Source: CAZLYK01 sp964563495 (GTDB taxonomy: Bacteria; Acidobacteriota; Blastocatellia; RBC074). From it: a stretch of DNA of 64,000 bases. Below the pieces are notes generated by a model, which saw only the letters and a program-made list of their open reading frames with translations, was not told the DNA's origin and searched no databases. Made by a program: the position numbers and the translations under genes. Where the stretch lies: positions 10,994 through 74,993 of the forward strand of contig CAZLYK010000004.1 of assembly GCA_964563495.1 (NCBI GenBank), in the 5' to 3' direction. This document shows positions 18,518-27,643 of this stretch, piece after piece. Each line of letters starts with the position of its first letter. Position 1 is the stretch's first letter.

Positions 18518-18727
18518 ATGGAAGAGATCGATTTCGAACTGGCGCACTTTTTCGCGTGGGCGCGGGCGCGGGCGTACGCCGAATTCGAACGCCGGATGCA
18601 AGCCGACCCGACGCTCGACCCCAACTGGACTTTTTCCGATATTATGCAGCAGCTGCTCGAGGAGTATCGCCGGCAGGATCGTGCAGGTCGGCAATCTGAA
18701 TCACCGTCAACCGTGACCAAAGCATAA
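18518..18727 (+). CDS. Small hypothetical protein
   Basis: 69 residues, not recognised. The start ATG follows AGAGG at suitable spacing. The sequence is acidic-basic and helical (FAWARARAYAEFERRMQADP, then FSDIMQQLLEEYRRQDR), with no signal peptide or membrane segment. It precedes the amidohydrolase gene by 64 nt on the same strand and could be in its transcript. Coding status is moderately supported by the ribosome site and the amino-acid mix only. Confidence 0.45.
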   Translation: MEEIDFELAHFFAWARARAYAEFERRMQADPTLDPNWTFSDIMQQLLEEYRRQDRAGRQSESPSTVTKA

Positions 18728-18791
18728 AAGATCCGGAGATGGATGAATCTCTCGCCATCTCTTCCCTCCCAACCATCAGAAAGGAAAAGCT

Positions 18792-20252
18792 ATGTGGATT
18801 CGCCAGTGCTTCACCGATGAAGAAAAACCGATTCGATCTCCAATCCCGACCGAGATCTGCTCAAATGAAGAGTTCATTCCCCCGGCGCAGACCCCGGAAC
18901 AAAAGCAGTGGGAATCACGAATCGCCGAGATGGCCGATCGATGCGCGAAGAGGCTCGGCTTGTCCCGTCGCCGTTTCCTGCAATCGACCGGAGGGATGGC
19001 AGTCGCCATGCTCGCCTACAACGAGGTCTTTGGTAAAACCTACGAGGTTGACCCGGTCGAGGCGCTCGATCCGGTCGCTTATGCCGAGAAATGGCCGAAG
19101 ACCGAATTCATCTTCGATAATCAGACTCATCACATCGATGTCGAAAGCAAGTGGTTCGAGGCGACCGACGCCGGCAGAGAGGCCGCGGCATTCCTGCGGC
19201 GGTTCAGACCGAATGCGAAACAGACTGATGAAGCTCTCGCCCAGCTCAACCAGGCTCACTACATCAAAGAGCTGTTCATGGACAGCGACACCATGATGGC
19301 GATCATCAGCGGCGTCCCGACCGCGCAGTGGAACGAAAATATACTGCCGCCGGACAAGATGGTTCAAACTCGCGACGCGATCAATCGCCTGGCCGGCAGT
19401 TCACAGCGTATGCTCAGCCACGGCCTGCTCCGCCCGAATATGGGCAAAGCGGAATTCGAAGAGATGGATCGTCAACACAAGCAGCTCAAGATCAACTCCT
19501 GGAAGATGTACCCCGGCTCCAAGATCGGCGCCGGACCCTACTGGCTCGATGACGAGAAGATGACTTATCCCTTCTGGGAACGCACCCGCAAGCTCGGCAT
19601 CAAAAATATCTGTATCCACAAGGGATTGCCTCTCGGGCTCTTCGAGGAGGAGCATTGCCATCCGAAAGACGTCGAGAAGGCCGCCAGGGATTTCCCGGAC
19701 CTGAATTTCATCATCTATCACTCGGGGTGGCACCCGACAGCCGGCAGCGCGCGACGCAGCGAAGGCGCCGCCGCCAACCCACAATATATTCCCTGGTGCT
19801 CTGAGCTGATCGAATTGGTCAGGAAGAACAACCTCAAGAACGTCTATTTCGAGCTCGGCAGCACCTGGAATGGAATGTCGATGGGTAACGCCGTCGCGGC
19901 CATGCATTTCCTGGGACAGGTCATGAACCTTCCGGGCGGTGAAGACCGGATCATCTGGGGGACGGATTCGATCTGGGGCGGCAGCCCGCAATCACAGATC
20001 GAGCGCTTCCGCCGCTTCCAGATCAGTGACGAGATCGCCGAGAAGTTCGGCTACAAAAAACTTACCCCAGAGACCAAGGCCAAGATCTTCGGCCTCAACG
20101 CCGCGAAGCTTTATAAACTGGATCTCAAGGCCAAGCGCAATGCCATTCAGGCAGACAAGATCTCGCAGATCAAAGAGGAGTACCTGCAGGATCCGCGGCC
20201 GAGCAACACGCAGTTCGGCTGGGTCTGGCGCGAGCGTGGTTTGAAGGCGTGA
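18792..20252 (+). CDS. Amidohydrolase-family (TIM-barrel, amidohydrolase 2) protein
   Basis: 486 residues. The metal-dependent hydrolase pattern is seen in FDNQTHHIDV, ICIHKGLPL, IIYHSGWHP and IIWGTDSIWGG, the last matching the conserved final aspartate strand. A twin-arginine-like stretch (LSRRRFLQSTGGMAVAML) occurs near residue 57, unusually far from the N-terminus, so Tat export is possible only if the upstream residues are tolerated or the true start is internal. ATG 18792 has a good AAAGGAAAAG site. Substrate unknown; relatives include decarboxylase-like enzymes. It is followed by two intergenic repeats. Confidence 0.82.
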   Translation: MWIRQCFTDEEKPIRSPIPTEICSNEEFIPPAQTPEQKQWESRIAEMADRCAKRLGLSRRRFLQSTGGMAVAMLAYNEVFGKTYEVDPVEALDPVAYAEKWPKTEFIFDNQTHHIDVESKWFEATDAGREAAAFLRRFRPNAKQTDEALAQLNQAHYIKELFMDSDTMMAIISGVPTAQWNENILPPDKMVQTRDAINRLAGSSQRMLSHGLLRPNMGKAEFEEMDRQHKQLKINSWKMYPGSKIGAGPYWLDDEKMTYPFWERTRKLGIKNICIHKGLPLGLFEEEHCHPKDVEKAARDFPDLNFIIYHSGWHPTAGSARRSEGAAANPQYIPWCSELIELVRKNNLKNVYFELGSTWNGMSMGNAVAAMHFLGQVMNLPGGEDRIIWGTDSIWGGSPQSQIERFRRFQISDEIAEKFGYKKLTPETKAKIFGLNAAKLYKLDLKAKRNAIQADKISQIKEEYLQDPRPSNTQFGWVWRERGLKA

Positions 20253-20253
20253 G

Positions 20254-20286
20254 CAATAGAGGGGATTGACGGGATTTCACCGGATT
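20254..20286. repeat. Left half of an AATAGACAGGAT-family repeat
   Basis: An AATAGAGGGGATTGACGGG-like half element starts 1 nt after the amidohydrolase stop. No matching right arm follows; the 56-bp palindrome begins directly after it. Confidence 0.6.
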
Positions 20287-20289
20287 ATA

Positions 20290-20345
20290 GCAAGTTTCAC
20301 GTTTGTACGACCGCGAGGACGCGGTCGTACAAACGTGAAACTTGC
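20290..20345. repeat. 56-bp perfect palindrome, family 2 copy A
   Basis: Two perfect 26-bp arms (outer GCAAGTTTCACG, inner CGACCGCG) flank an AGGA loop. A second copy occurs at 53759-53814 with the loop complemented, so in the opposite orientation. It could act as a terminator or a mobile REP-like element. Confidence 0.95.
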
Positions 20346-20375
20346 TGCCGCTTCAAAAATCGAAAGGATGGAAGA

Positions 20376-21185
20376 ATGCGCACCTTAAAGCAGGGTGACC
20401 GGGGCCCGGAGGTCAAGAGATTGCAGCAGAAGCTGATCGAGCTGGGTTTCCGGCCAGGTACGCCTGATGGAGTATTCGGCCTCAATACCAGGTTTGCCGT
20501 CGGATCATTCCAAAGAAGGAGCGGGCTGGTCGTCGACGGCGTCGCCGGCCCGGCCACTCTGCGGGCGCTTGGACTGGTTTCGAGCGATGAGTTTGTCTCC
20601 GGCGTCTCGGTGATCGATAAAGTGACGGTCAACCTCGTCTCCCAGATATTTCCGGGCGCGCCGCGCGCCAACATCGAGAACAACCTCCCCTTTGTCCTGA
20701 GAGGACTCAAGGAGGTAGAACTCGTCGACAAACCGATGGTCCTCATGGCCCTGGCGACGATTCGCGCCGAGACCGGAAATTTCCTTCCGATCGATGAGGC
20801 GGTTTCGCAGTTCAACACCACTCTTCCCGGCACCCCTCCATTCTTCGACAAGTATGATTTCCGCACCGATCTCGGCAACCGCGGCCCAACCGACGGAGCC
20901 GACTATAAGGGCAGAGGCTACATTCAACTCACCGGACGCGACAACTACCTGCGCTACGGACAGAAGATCGGGTTTGGGACTCAACTCGTCGACTCTCCGG
21001 GGCTGGCCAATTCTCCGCAAATTGCCGCACTCCTGTTATCCAGTTTTCTCAAAGACAAGGAGCTCAGGATTCGCGAAGCCCTGGTCGCCAATGACCTGGC
21101 CACCGCCCGCAGGCTGGTCAACGGCGGCACTCACGGCCTGGCCCAGTTCGAGAAGGCTTACAAAACCGGGGAACAATTGATCTGA
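20376..21185 (+). CDS. Peptidoglycan-binding and GH19 chitinase/lysozyme-like hydrolase
   Basis: 269 residues. Residues 1-65 are a PG_binding_1 domain (GDRGPEVKRLQQKL, DGVFGLNTRFAVGSFQ). The rest matches glycoside hydrolase family 19 as found in endolysins: AETGNF with a likely catalytic glutamate at 132 and YKGRGYIQLTGRDNY at 177-191. Expected activity is cleavage of peptidoglycan glycan strands. There is no signal peptide, so it resembles a phage-type endolysin or a cargo released by lysis or a dedicated secretion route; no phage genes are nearby. ATG 20376 follows AAAGGATGGAAG. It stands alone between repeats and a 320-nt gap. Confidence 0.88.
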   Translation: MRTLKQGDRGPEVKRLQQKLIELGFRPGTPDGVFGLNTRFAVGSFQRRSGLVVDGVAGPATLRALGLVSSDEFVSGVSVIDKVTVNLVSQIFPGAPRANIENNLPFVLRGLKEVELVDKPMVLMALATIRAETGNFLPIDEAVSQFNTTLPGTPPFFDKYDFRTDLGNRGPTDGADYKGRGYIQLTGRDNYLRYGQKIGFGTQLVDSPGLANSPQIAALLLSSFLKDKELRIREALVANDLATARRLVNGGTHGLAQFEKAYKTGEQLI

Positions 21186-21400
21186 AGGTGACAGATCCTG
21201 CAACCTACCAATACCTCCCCAACGTATTCTTGACTGCGATCATCGGCTCTACCATGACTTCGCTACTCAAAAAAAAATGACTGAACCTTCATTCAGCGCC
21301 AAAGAAGCTATTGTCTGACCGGTCAACTAATTACGGAAAAGAGGAGGTTCGAAAGCTCCGAAGTCATTGATCGGATTGGACAAAGAGGTGAATAAACAGC

Positions 21401-21429
21401 TTGACAGTCGATCGATTAATCCATATTTT
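21401..21429 (+). promoter_or_regulatory. Sigma-70-type promoter for the cytochrome/PHM-like operon
   Basis: A perfect TTGACA at 21401-21406, a 17-nt spacer and TATTTT at 21424-21429 lie about 75 nt upstream of the first gene of the heme/copper protein cluster. Spacing is ideal. The rest of the 21186-21505 gap shows no gene. Confidence 0.6.
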
Positions 21430-21505
21430 AGGGGTCGCGAGACGTTGAGGACTGCAATAATTGTCTACCTACCACGAGCTTGAGCAAGATTAAGGAGAGT
21501 AACTG

Positions 21506-23182
21506 ATGCGGAAGAGAAGAGTTTATTCGCTGGGTGCCGCCCTGATCATCTGTCTGGCGGCCGGTCTATTATTGATTGGGAGTGGGAGTGCCAAGCACAA
21601 GCCGGGAGTTGGGAGCACGGCGAAGAACGTGACTTTCAGCAAAGACGTTGCGCCGATCTTCTACCGGAATTGCACCGAGTGCCATCGTCCCGGTGAGGGG
21701 GCGCCGTTCTCTGCCCTGAGCTACAAAGACGTTCGGCCGTGGGCGAAGTCAATTCGCGAAAAGGTATTGAATCGGCAGATGCCGCCCTGGCACGCCGATC
21801 CGCACTACGGGGATTTCAAGAACAATCGGAAGTTGACTCAGTCGGAGATAGAGACGATCGTGGCCTGGGTTGATGGAGGGGTCAAAGAGGGAGATCCGAA
21901 GGACCTGCCGGCGGCGCCGAAGTTCGATGAAGGATGGAACATCGGTAAACCCGACGTGGTTATTCAGCTTCCGGAGGAGTACGCCTACAAGCCGGGTGTG
22001 GACGAATATCAATATTTCGACGTCCCGACCAACTTCACCGAAGACAAGTATGTGCAGATGGCCGAAGCACGACCGGGGAATCGCAAGATCGTGCATCACA
22101 TTATCGCCTTCATCGTTCCGCCGGGCGGTCCGAGCATGTCCAAGATGACGACCGAGCAGCGCAACAAGGCGATGGAGGCAGCGCTCAAGAATTCTCCGTT
22201 CTATCGTGACGGTTTCCTCATGCGGATCAAGACCGATCAGCCGGTGGTCGATGATGGTTGTGCAGATCCCAAGCTGCAACGCGGCGGCAACGACAACCTG
22301 CTGGTAGGATACGCGCCGGGCAGGCAGGCGGACTTCTTCCCCGCCGGCGTGGTGCGCAAGATCCCGGCCGGTTCGATCATCCGCTTCCAGCTGCATTATT
22401 CGAATCAGACGCTCGCGGGCTCCGAGGTCGAGAAAGATCGTTCGATGATCGGCCTCATCTTCGCCAAGGAACTCAAACCGAATCAAAAGCTGATCTCGAC
22501 CAACTCGATCGGCAACATTATGTTCAAGATTCCCGCCGGCGCGGAGAATCATCGCGTCACGGCGTGCCGGACGCTGCGCCGCGATACGACCGTTTACGGA
22601 CTCATGCCGCACATGCACCTGCGCGGCAAATCGATGGAGTACAAGGCGATCTACCCGGACGGTAAATCCGAGACCCTGCTCAGCGTCCCGAACTATGATT
22701 TTGCCTGGCAGACCGACTATCTGCTGAAAGAGCCGAAGACCCTGCCAAAGGGGACCAAAATTATAGTCACCGCCTACTTCGACAACTCGGCGAAGAACAA
22801 ATTCAATCCCGATCCGACCAAAGATGTTCGATACGGCGAGCCGACCTACGACGAGATGATGCTCGGATTCATCGACTACGTCACGGAAATGCCGCCGGTT
22901 GCTCAGGTCGATCCGAAGATCCTCGACACGTATACCGGCCGTTACGAAATGATGCCCAACGTCTTTGCGACGGTGACGCGTGAGGGTAACAGCCTGGTCG
23001 TTCAAATTCCGATGCAGGGGAAGATGGAATTCCTGCCCCAATCGGATTCCCGCTTCTTCCTCAAGAACAGCGATGTCGATCTGGTCATTGTCAAGAATGA
23101 CAAGGGAGAAGTGGTCGAAGCCGTGATCGAAGGCGGCCGGACCACACGCGCCAAGAAGGTCAGGGATGTAGCAGCTAACTAA
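21506..23182 (+). CDS. Exported c-type heme plus PHM-like copper monooxygenase-type protein
   Basis: 558 residues. After a signal peptide (near residues 1-28), a cytochrome-c-like domain carries CTECH at 56-60. The rest has the ligand pattern of copper type II ascorbate-dependent monooxygenases: HH at 197-198 (VHHIIAF), H297 (LHYS), HxH at 369-371 (MPHMHLRG) and a late methionine in DEMMLGF, matching the CuH and CuM sites of peptidylglycine monooxygenase. A further beta domain of about 80 residues closes the protein. A covalently bound heme could pass electrons to the copper centre in place of ascorbate (inference). It is first of three paralogues, likely expressed from the promoter at 21401. 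Substrate unknown. Confidence 0.82.
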   Translation: MRKRRVYSLGAALIICLAAGLLLIGSGSAKHKPGVGSTAKNVTFSKDVAPIFYRNCTECHRPGEGAPFSALSYKDVRPWAKSIREKVLNRQMPPWHADPHYGDFKNNRKLTQSEIETIVAWVDGGVKEGDPKDLPAAPKFDEGWNIGKPDVVIQLPEEYAYKPGVDEYQYFDVPTNFTEDKYVQMAEARPGNRKIVHHIIAFIVPPGGPSMSKMTTEQRNKAMEAALKNSPFYRDGFLMRIKTDQPVVDDGCADPKLQRGGNDNLLVGYAPGRQADFFPAGVVRKIPAGSIIRFQLHYSNQTLAGSEVEKDRSMIGLIFAKELKPNQKLISTNSIGNIMFKIPAGAENHRVTACRTLRRDTTVYGLMPHMHLRGKSMEYKAIYPDGKSETLLSVPNYDFAWQTDYLLKEPKTLPKGTKIIVTAYFDNSAKNKFNPDPTKDVRYGEPTYDEMMLGFIDYVTEMPPVAQVDPKILDTYTGRYEMMPNVFATVTREGNSLVVQIPMQGKMEFLPQSDSRFFLKNSDVDLVIVKNDKGEVVEAVIEGGRTTRAKKVRDVAAN

Positions 23183-23185
23183 TTT

Positions 23186-23205
23186 GAATGCGGAATTCCG
23201 CATTC
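23186..23205. repeat. 20-bp perfect palindrome
   Basis: A GAATGCGGAA arm and its complement, followed at once by a further half copy up to 23219. It lies between the first two heme/copper genes, just upstream of the ribosome site of the second. Confidence 0.85.
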
Positions 23206-23238
23206 AAAATTCCGCATTCGTAAGGAGGCACATCGACT

Positions 23239-24669
23239 ATGAATAGGCTACGAACAGCTGTCGCCATCCTCGCTTGCCTTGCCGCAGGTGTGTGCTTCAT
23301 CCTGCCGGCGAGCCAGGCCAACGGGATCAAACCGGCGCCGAAAATTGTCACTTTCAACAAGGACGTCGCACCGATCTTCAACAAGAACTGCGCCGAATGC
23401 CATCGTCCGGGCGAGGCTGCGCCCTTCTCGACTTTGACTTATCAAGAGGTCCGTCCCTGGGCGAAATCGATTCGCGAGAAGGTCGCCAGTCGCGTCATGC
23501 CGCCCTGGCACGCAGATCCGCACGTCGGCGAATGGGCTAACGACCGGCGCCTGAGACAAGCAGAGATCGATACAGTTGTGGCATGGGTCGACGGCGGAGC
23601 CAGGGAGGGCGATCCGAAGGATCTTCTGCCTGCGCCGAAATTCGTCGATGGCTGGGCGATCGGGAAGCCCGACCTGCTCATCCCGATGCCGGAAGAGTTC
23701 ACGCTCGAGGCGAGCGGCCCGGACGAGTACCAGTATTTCGAGGTCGATCCCGGTTTCAAGGAAGACGTCTATGTCCAGATGGCTGAGGCTCGCCCCGGCA
23801 ATCGCAAGATCGTCCATCACATCATCGCCTTCGTCGCTCCTCCGAGTAAGGATGGCAAGCGCCCGCAGTTGAGCAAAGAGGAGATGGAGAAGATGCGCGC
23901 ACAGATGGCGAAAGATTCGATTTTCTACCAGGACGGCTTTCTCACCCGCGTCAAGATGGATGTCCCGGTCTACGATGACGGGTGCGCCCTGCCGAGCGGC
24001 GGCTCGGGATCGCGGCGTGACGGTCGTGGTCGCTCCTCTGAAGAGATAGGAACACTGCTCTGCGGTTATGCGCCCGGAATGAACCAGGGGATCTGGGAAC
24101 CGGGCTCAGTCAAGAAGATCCCGGCCGGATCGAAGATTCTCTTCCAGTTGCACTATTCGAAAGTCGCGGGCAGCGTCCAGAAAGATCGCTCGATGGTCGG
24201 TCTGGTTCTGGCCAAGACCCCGCCGCAGAAACAGATCATGACGCACCCGGTTTCGAATAACTACTTCAAGATTCCCCCCGGCGCGGGAGATCATCAGGTC
24301 ACAGCCTGTTGGATGGTCGAGGACGATATCCATATCCTGACACTGATGCCGCACATGCACCTGCGCGGCAAGTCGCAGAAGATCGAGGCCTTCTACCCTG
24401 ACGGGCGTAAAGAAGTGTTGCTCGACGTCCCGAATTACGATTTTTCGTGGCAAACGGTCTACTATCTCAAGCGGCCGGCCGCCATCCCGAAGGGAACCAG
24501 GATTCTGGTCACTTCGTCCTTCGACAATTCAGCCAGGAATAAGTACAACCCCGATCCAACCAAAGCCGTCCGCTGGGGCGACCCGACCTACGACGAGATG
24601 ATGATCGGCTGGATCGATTACACAGTCGACAAGCTCAGTCTCAAGAACACGACTGCGATCAAGCAATAA
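23239..24669 (+). CDS. Second exported heme/PHM-like copper protein
   Basis: 476 residues, close paralogue of the preceding gene but without its C-terminal extra domain. It has a signal peptide, CAECH at 51-55, the paired VHHIIAF histidines, LHYS and MPHMHLRG, so both copper sites appear complete. A short glycine/serine/arginine insertion (SGGSGSRRDGRGRSS) is specific to this copy. ATG 23239 has an excellent AAGGAGG site. Together with the neighbours it suggests a periplasmic oxidative pathway with two active isoforms. Expected electron donors would include small cytochromes c such as those encoded at 30.3-31.3 kb (inference). Confidence 0.82.
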   Translation: MNRLRTAVAILACLAAGVCFILPASQANGIKPAPKIVTFNKDVAPIFNKNCAECHRPGEAAPFSTLTYQEVRPWAKSIREKVASRVMPPWHADPHVGEWANDRRLRQAEIDTVVAWVDGGAREGDPKDLLPAPKFVDGWAIGKPDLLIPMPEEFTLEASGPDEYQYFEVDPGFKEDVYVQMAEARPGNRKIVHHIIAFVAPPSKDGKRPQLSKEEMEKMRAQMAKDSIFYQDGFLTRVKMDVPVYDDGCALPSGGSGSRRDGRGRSSEEIGTLLCGYAPGMNQGIWEPGSVKKIPAGSKILFQLHYSKVAGSVQKDRSMVGLVLAKTPPQKQIMTHPVSNNYFKIPPGAGDHQVTACWMVEDDIHILTLMPHMHLRGKSQKIEAFYPDGRKEVLLDVPNYDFSWQTVYYLKRPAAIPKGTRILVTSSFDNSARNKYNPDPTKAVRWGDPTYDEMMIGWIDYTVDKLSLKNTTAIKQ

Positions 24670-24743
24670 ACAGTGATCGAGAAGGATACTGCGGGATTTG
24701 ACCGGATAAATCCCGCGGTATCCTTCTCGATCATTGTTTATTG
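24664..24743. repeat. Long inverted repeat overlapping the stop of the second heme/copper gene
   Basis: Arms of about 35 nt (outer CAATAAACA, then GATCGAGAAGGATAC, inner GCGGGATTT) pair with one or two mismatches around a short loop. The TAA stop of the preceding gene lies in the left arm. Confidence 0.9.
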
Positions 24744-24753
24744 ACCCATTAAG

Positions 24754-25986
24754 ATGAACCGACTCAGCAGACCCCTCTCCCTCGCGACCTTCGCCAGCAT
24801 CTGCGCCGTCCTGTTGCTGCTGCCGCGAACCGGCAGCACGCACGAGCCGATCACGACAAAGGTCATGTTCAATAAAGAAGTCATTCGGATTCTTCATCGC
24901 AACTGCCTCGGATGTCACAGCCCGGCAGGGATCAAGCCGGATATCTCGTTGACCACGTATGAGGAGGCCAGACCCTGGGCCAAGGCGATCAAGGAAGAGG
25001 TGCTCGAGAAACGCATGATGCCGTATCAGGCAGTGAAAGGTTACGGCAGTTTCCAGCACGACTACACGATGCCGCAGCGCGATCAGGAACTGCTTATCTC
25101 CTGGATCGAAGGTGGGGCCCCAAAAGGCGATGAGAAAGATTATCCCAAGCAGGCGATCGAACAGTTGATCAAAGGCGAATCATGGCCCCTCGGCCGGCCC
25201 GACCTGATCCTGCAGCCGGAAAAAGAGACCTCTATCGAAGCGGGCGGCGACGACGAAACCCGGTGCTTTCCCCTGCCGACGGGGCTCGACCAAGACCGCT
25301 GGGTCAGGGGATTTGACTTTCAACCGGGAACCGGACCGGTCGTCTACGGTGCATCGTTCTTGATAGCGCGTGCCGCCCCGGCGCGTGGGCGCACAGGTTC
25401 GAAAGCCGCGGGTTCGAAGAAGGATGCTTGCGGCGCTCAAAACGCCGGACTGGAGAACATTGGACATTGGGTCCCGGGCCAGGCTCCACAACTGATGCCC
25501 GATGGAATCGGACAGTTATTGCCTGCTCGCTCCCGGGTTCTAGTCAAGATTCACTATCGAAAAAATGGAGAACCGGCGACCGGCCGCAGCCGCCTCGGAC
25601 TCTACTTCGCTCGGGACGAGGTCAGCCGGATTGCCCGCTACGTGAAGATCAATGCTAGACGGGCAACCCCGGCGACGAACAGCGATGGGAAGCGAGTCAA
25701 GGCCTCTTATACGATCACTGACTCGGCTGATGCTCTGGCCATCCGCCCGCTGCTCTACCCTCGTGCAAAATCGGTCGAGGCGACGGCGCACCGTCCGGAC
25801 GGATCGGTCGAAGTCTTGATCTGGGCCAGGAACTACCGGTTTGACTGGCAGCCGGCTTACTTTTTCAAGAGACCGGTCCCGCTGCCTAAAGGAACGCGGA
25901 TCGAGGTCGTCACCTATCTGGATGACCCGGCGGAAAACGTCTCATCAAATACGTTGTGTGAGATCACATTGACCGGGAAAAAATAG
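24754..25986 (+). CDS. Degenerate third heme/PHM-like protein
   Basis: 410 residues, paralogue of the two upstream genes. The signal peptide and the heme motif CLGCH at 51-55 remain. The copper ligands do not: the HH pair is replaced by VVYGASF at 196-202, the HxH motif by RPLLYPRAKS at 331-340, and the late methionine by NTLCEI; only the H267 equivalent (IHYR) is kept. The fold is otherwise recognisable (NYRFDWQPAYFFKRPVPLPKGT). It is therefore predicted to be a heme protein that cannot do copper oxygenation, perhaps a structural or electron-transfer partner (inference). No clear Shine-Dalgarno site precedes ATG 24754. The stop TAG lies in the next repeat. Confidence 0.78.
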   Translation: MNRLSRPLSLATFASICAVLLLLPRTGSTHEPITTKVMFNKEVIRILHRNCLGCHSPAGIKPDISLTTYEEARPWAKAIKEEVLEKRMMPYQAVKGYGSFQHDYTMPQRDQELLISWIEGGAPKGDEKDYPKQAIEQLIKGESWPLGRPDLILQPEKETSIEAGGDDETRCFPLPTGLDQDRWVRGFDFQPGTGPVVYGASFLIARAAPARGRTGSKAAGSKKDACGAQNAGLENIGHWVPGQAPQLMPDGIGQLLPARSRVLVKIHYRKNGEPATGRSRLGLYFARDEVSRIARYVKINARRATPATNSDGKRVKASYTITDSADALAIRPLLYPRAKSVEATAHRPDGSVEVLIWARNYRFDWQPAYFFKRPVPLPKGTRIEVVTYLDDPAENVSSNTLCEITLTGKK

Positions 25987-26068
25987 ACAGGATCAACCAG
26001 ATTGCTGCAGGATTTGACAAGATAGTGTTTGTCAAATCCTGCAGCAATCTGGTTGATCCTGTCTATTT
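25982..26068. repeat. AATAGACAGGAT-family inverted repeat between convergent genes
   Basis: Nearly perfect arms (AATAGACAGGATCAACCAG and its complement) around a loop of about 8 nt. It supplies the TAG stop of the third heme/copper gene and lies 8 nt from the stop of the convergent gene. Confidence 0.92.
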
Positions 26069-26075
26069 TTCAGCC

Positions 26076-27134
26076 TTACATGCTTCGTCGAGCGCGCCTT
26101 TGGCTGAACTCGTCGGTCCCTTCGACCTCGTCGGCCATGATGATCTGCGGATCATTGGGGACCACTTCAAAATAGGCGTCAACGATCGGGTGGGGTGACC
26201 AGGATAGTTTATGCGCCATATTCACCACCTCCTGCCGCGCTTGAATCCAATGCATGACCCCTGGTTCCTGATCTCTCAGAGCCTTGGCCAATTGCAGATC
26301 CCTGGCGATCTCCATGCACTCTTCAGCCCAGGTGTGCTCAAGTTCCGAGATGATCTTGTCGCGATTGACCACGGCGAAATTCTGGCGGAGCTCGGGATTG
26401 AGAAAATATGACTCAGTATAGGCTTTGGCCCGCCAGTACATGATCTTCTTCTGCAGCTCATCGAAGTTTCTGGTGACCAGTTCCTGAAACTTTTGCTGCG
26501 CGCGGCGGTCGATCTCCCTCATGACTTCCAGGCTTTTAGTGTGCGAGTTGATCATGATCGCCTGGCGCTCTTTCTCGGCTTTTCTCTCTTCCGTCCTGAT
26601 CTTTCGATTTCGCCTGAAGACGATCACACTTGAGACCATAAGCAGGGGCAGGAAGATAACCCCAAGCAGGATGAGAATGCCGTATTCCTGCCAGATCGAG
26701 GAGAACCTCTCACGCCAGATCCTCTCCAACCAGCTTTCACGGTGAATCTCGATGTGAGCGGTTTCAATCTCGAGGTGCCTGTCTTTACCGAACCCGATGT
26801 AGATCGGCTTACCGTATCCACGGAAAAGAAACTCGACCTTGCCGATATGCCCATCGGCCCCTTCGTCCAAAGCGATGGCTTTAAACGACTTCCCGTCGAT
26901 CTGAATATCGGTTTCGAAACTACCCTGATTTTCTGAGTAGACGGCTCTCAGGTTATACGGCGAAACGAGAGTGATCCGATAAGAGGCGTAGGGAGCCAAA
27001 GGCTGTGGAGTTCGGGCTTTGGCGCCGTTTGTCGGCATTGAGAGAAGCGATTCTTCTAAATAATCTTCTGATTCGGTATCGGCTAGAGCTGTTACAGAAC
27101 AGCACAGGAGCAACACGACAACCCTGAGAACCAT
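26076..27134 (-). CDS. Membrane protein with exported N-terminal domain and cytoplasmic helical domain, unknown function
   Basis: 352 residues, not recognised. A signal peptide (MVLRVVVLLLCCSVTALA) after GGAGG leads to an extracytoplasmic beta-rich domain of about 140 residues (YRITLVSPYNLRAVYSENQ). A membrane helix follows (YGILILLGVIFLPLLMVSSVIVF), then a charged coiled stretch (RKIRTEERKAEKERQA) and a helical cytoplasmic domain. It could transmit a signal or scaffold an envelope complex, but nothing in it names a function. It is convergent to the heme/copper cluster and transcribed alone. The start was chosen by the ribosome site; an upstream extension has none. Confidence 0.7.
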   Translation of the reverse strand: MVLRVVVLLLCCSVTALADTESEDYLEESLLSMPTNGAKARTPQPLAPYASYRITLVSPYNLRAVYSENQGSFETDIQIDGKSFKAIALDEGADGHIGKVEFLFRGYGKPIYIGFGKDRHLEIETAHIEIHRESWLERIWRERFSSIWQEYGILILLGVIFLPLLMVSSVIVFRRNRKIRTEERKAEKERQAIMINSHTKSLEVMREIDRRAQQKFQELVTRNFDELQKKIMYWRAKAYTESYFLNPELRQNFAVVNRDKIISELEHTWAEECMEIARDLQLAKALRDQEPGVMHWIQARQEVVNMAHKLSWSPHPIVDAYFEVVPNDPQIIMADEVEGTDEFSQRRARRSM

Positions 27135-27206
27135 ATATCCTCCATACCGGATGAGGCAGTAAACGAAGGATCGTTCGGTGATCTGAAACAATCGATCTTG
27201 GATCAC

Positions 27207-27643
27207 GTACGATTAATCTTATTCCAGCCTGATAGCGGCTGATCTAAAAGATCTATTGACCGGGTGAGATGGATTATCTTCTGGTCTTAAGGCAAAGAGT
27301 CAGTTTTTAAATTGCTTAAGATCAGTTTTATCATCAAGATTTACCCACCGAACAACCTTGAGCCTCTGGTATTGCATGGCCTTGGACGCGGAAAATAGGG
27401 GTACGTCCAGAGAATTACTCCGGATAGAAGATCAGACTTTGGCACCATATTTCCCACTCGCTGGGGGCCAAAAAAATCCGGGGCCTACTCGCATGGGGGG
27501 TCAAAGTAGACTGAACAATATCGGGGCTGCTCGGCACAAACTTATGTATTGTGAGGTCCGGAAGCCGACAAAAAGGCTTAGATACCGAAACCGTGAGCCA
27601 CTTGTAGCACAGGCTTTAATCCATAGTCAAATATTATCTGACA
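27207..27643. other. AT-rich intergenic region without a supported gene
   Basis: About 440 nt of noticeably lower GC than its surroundings. The only longer open frame is a TTG-started 101-codon one at 27358 without a ribosome site or familiar sequence. No tRNA or riboswitch pattern was found. Confidence 0.4.
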
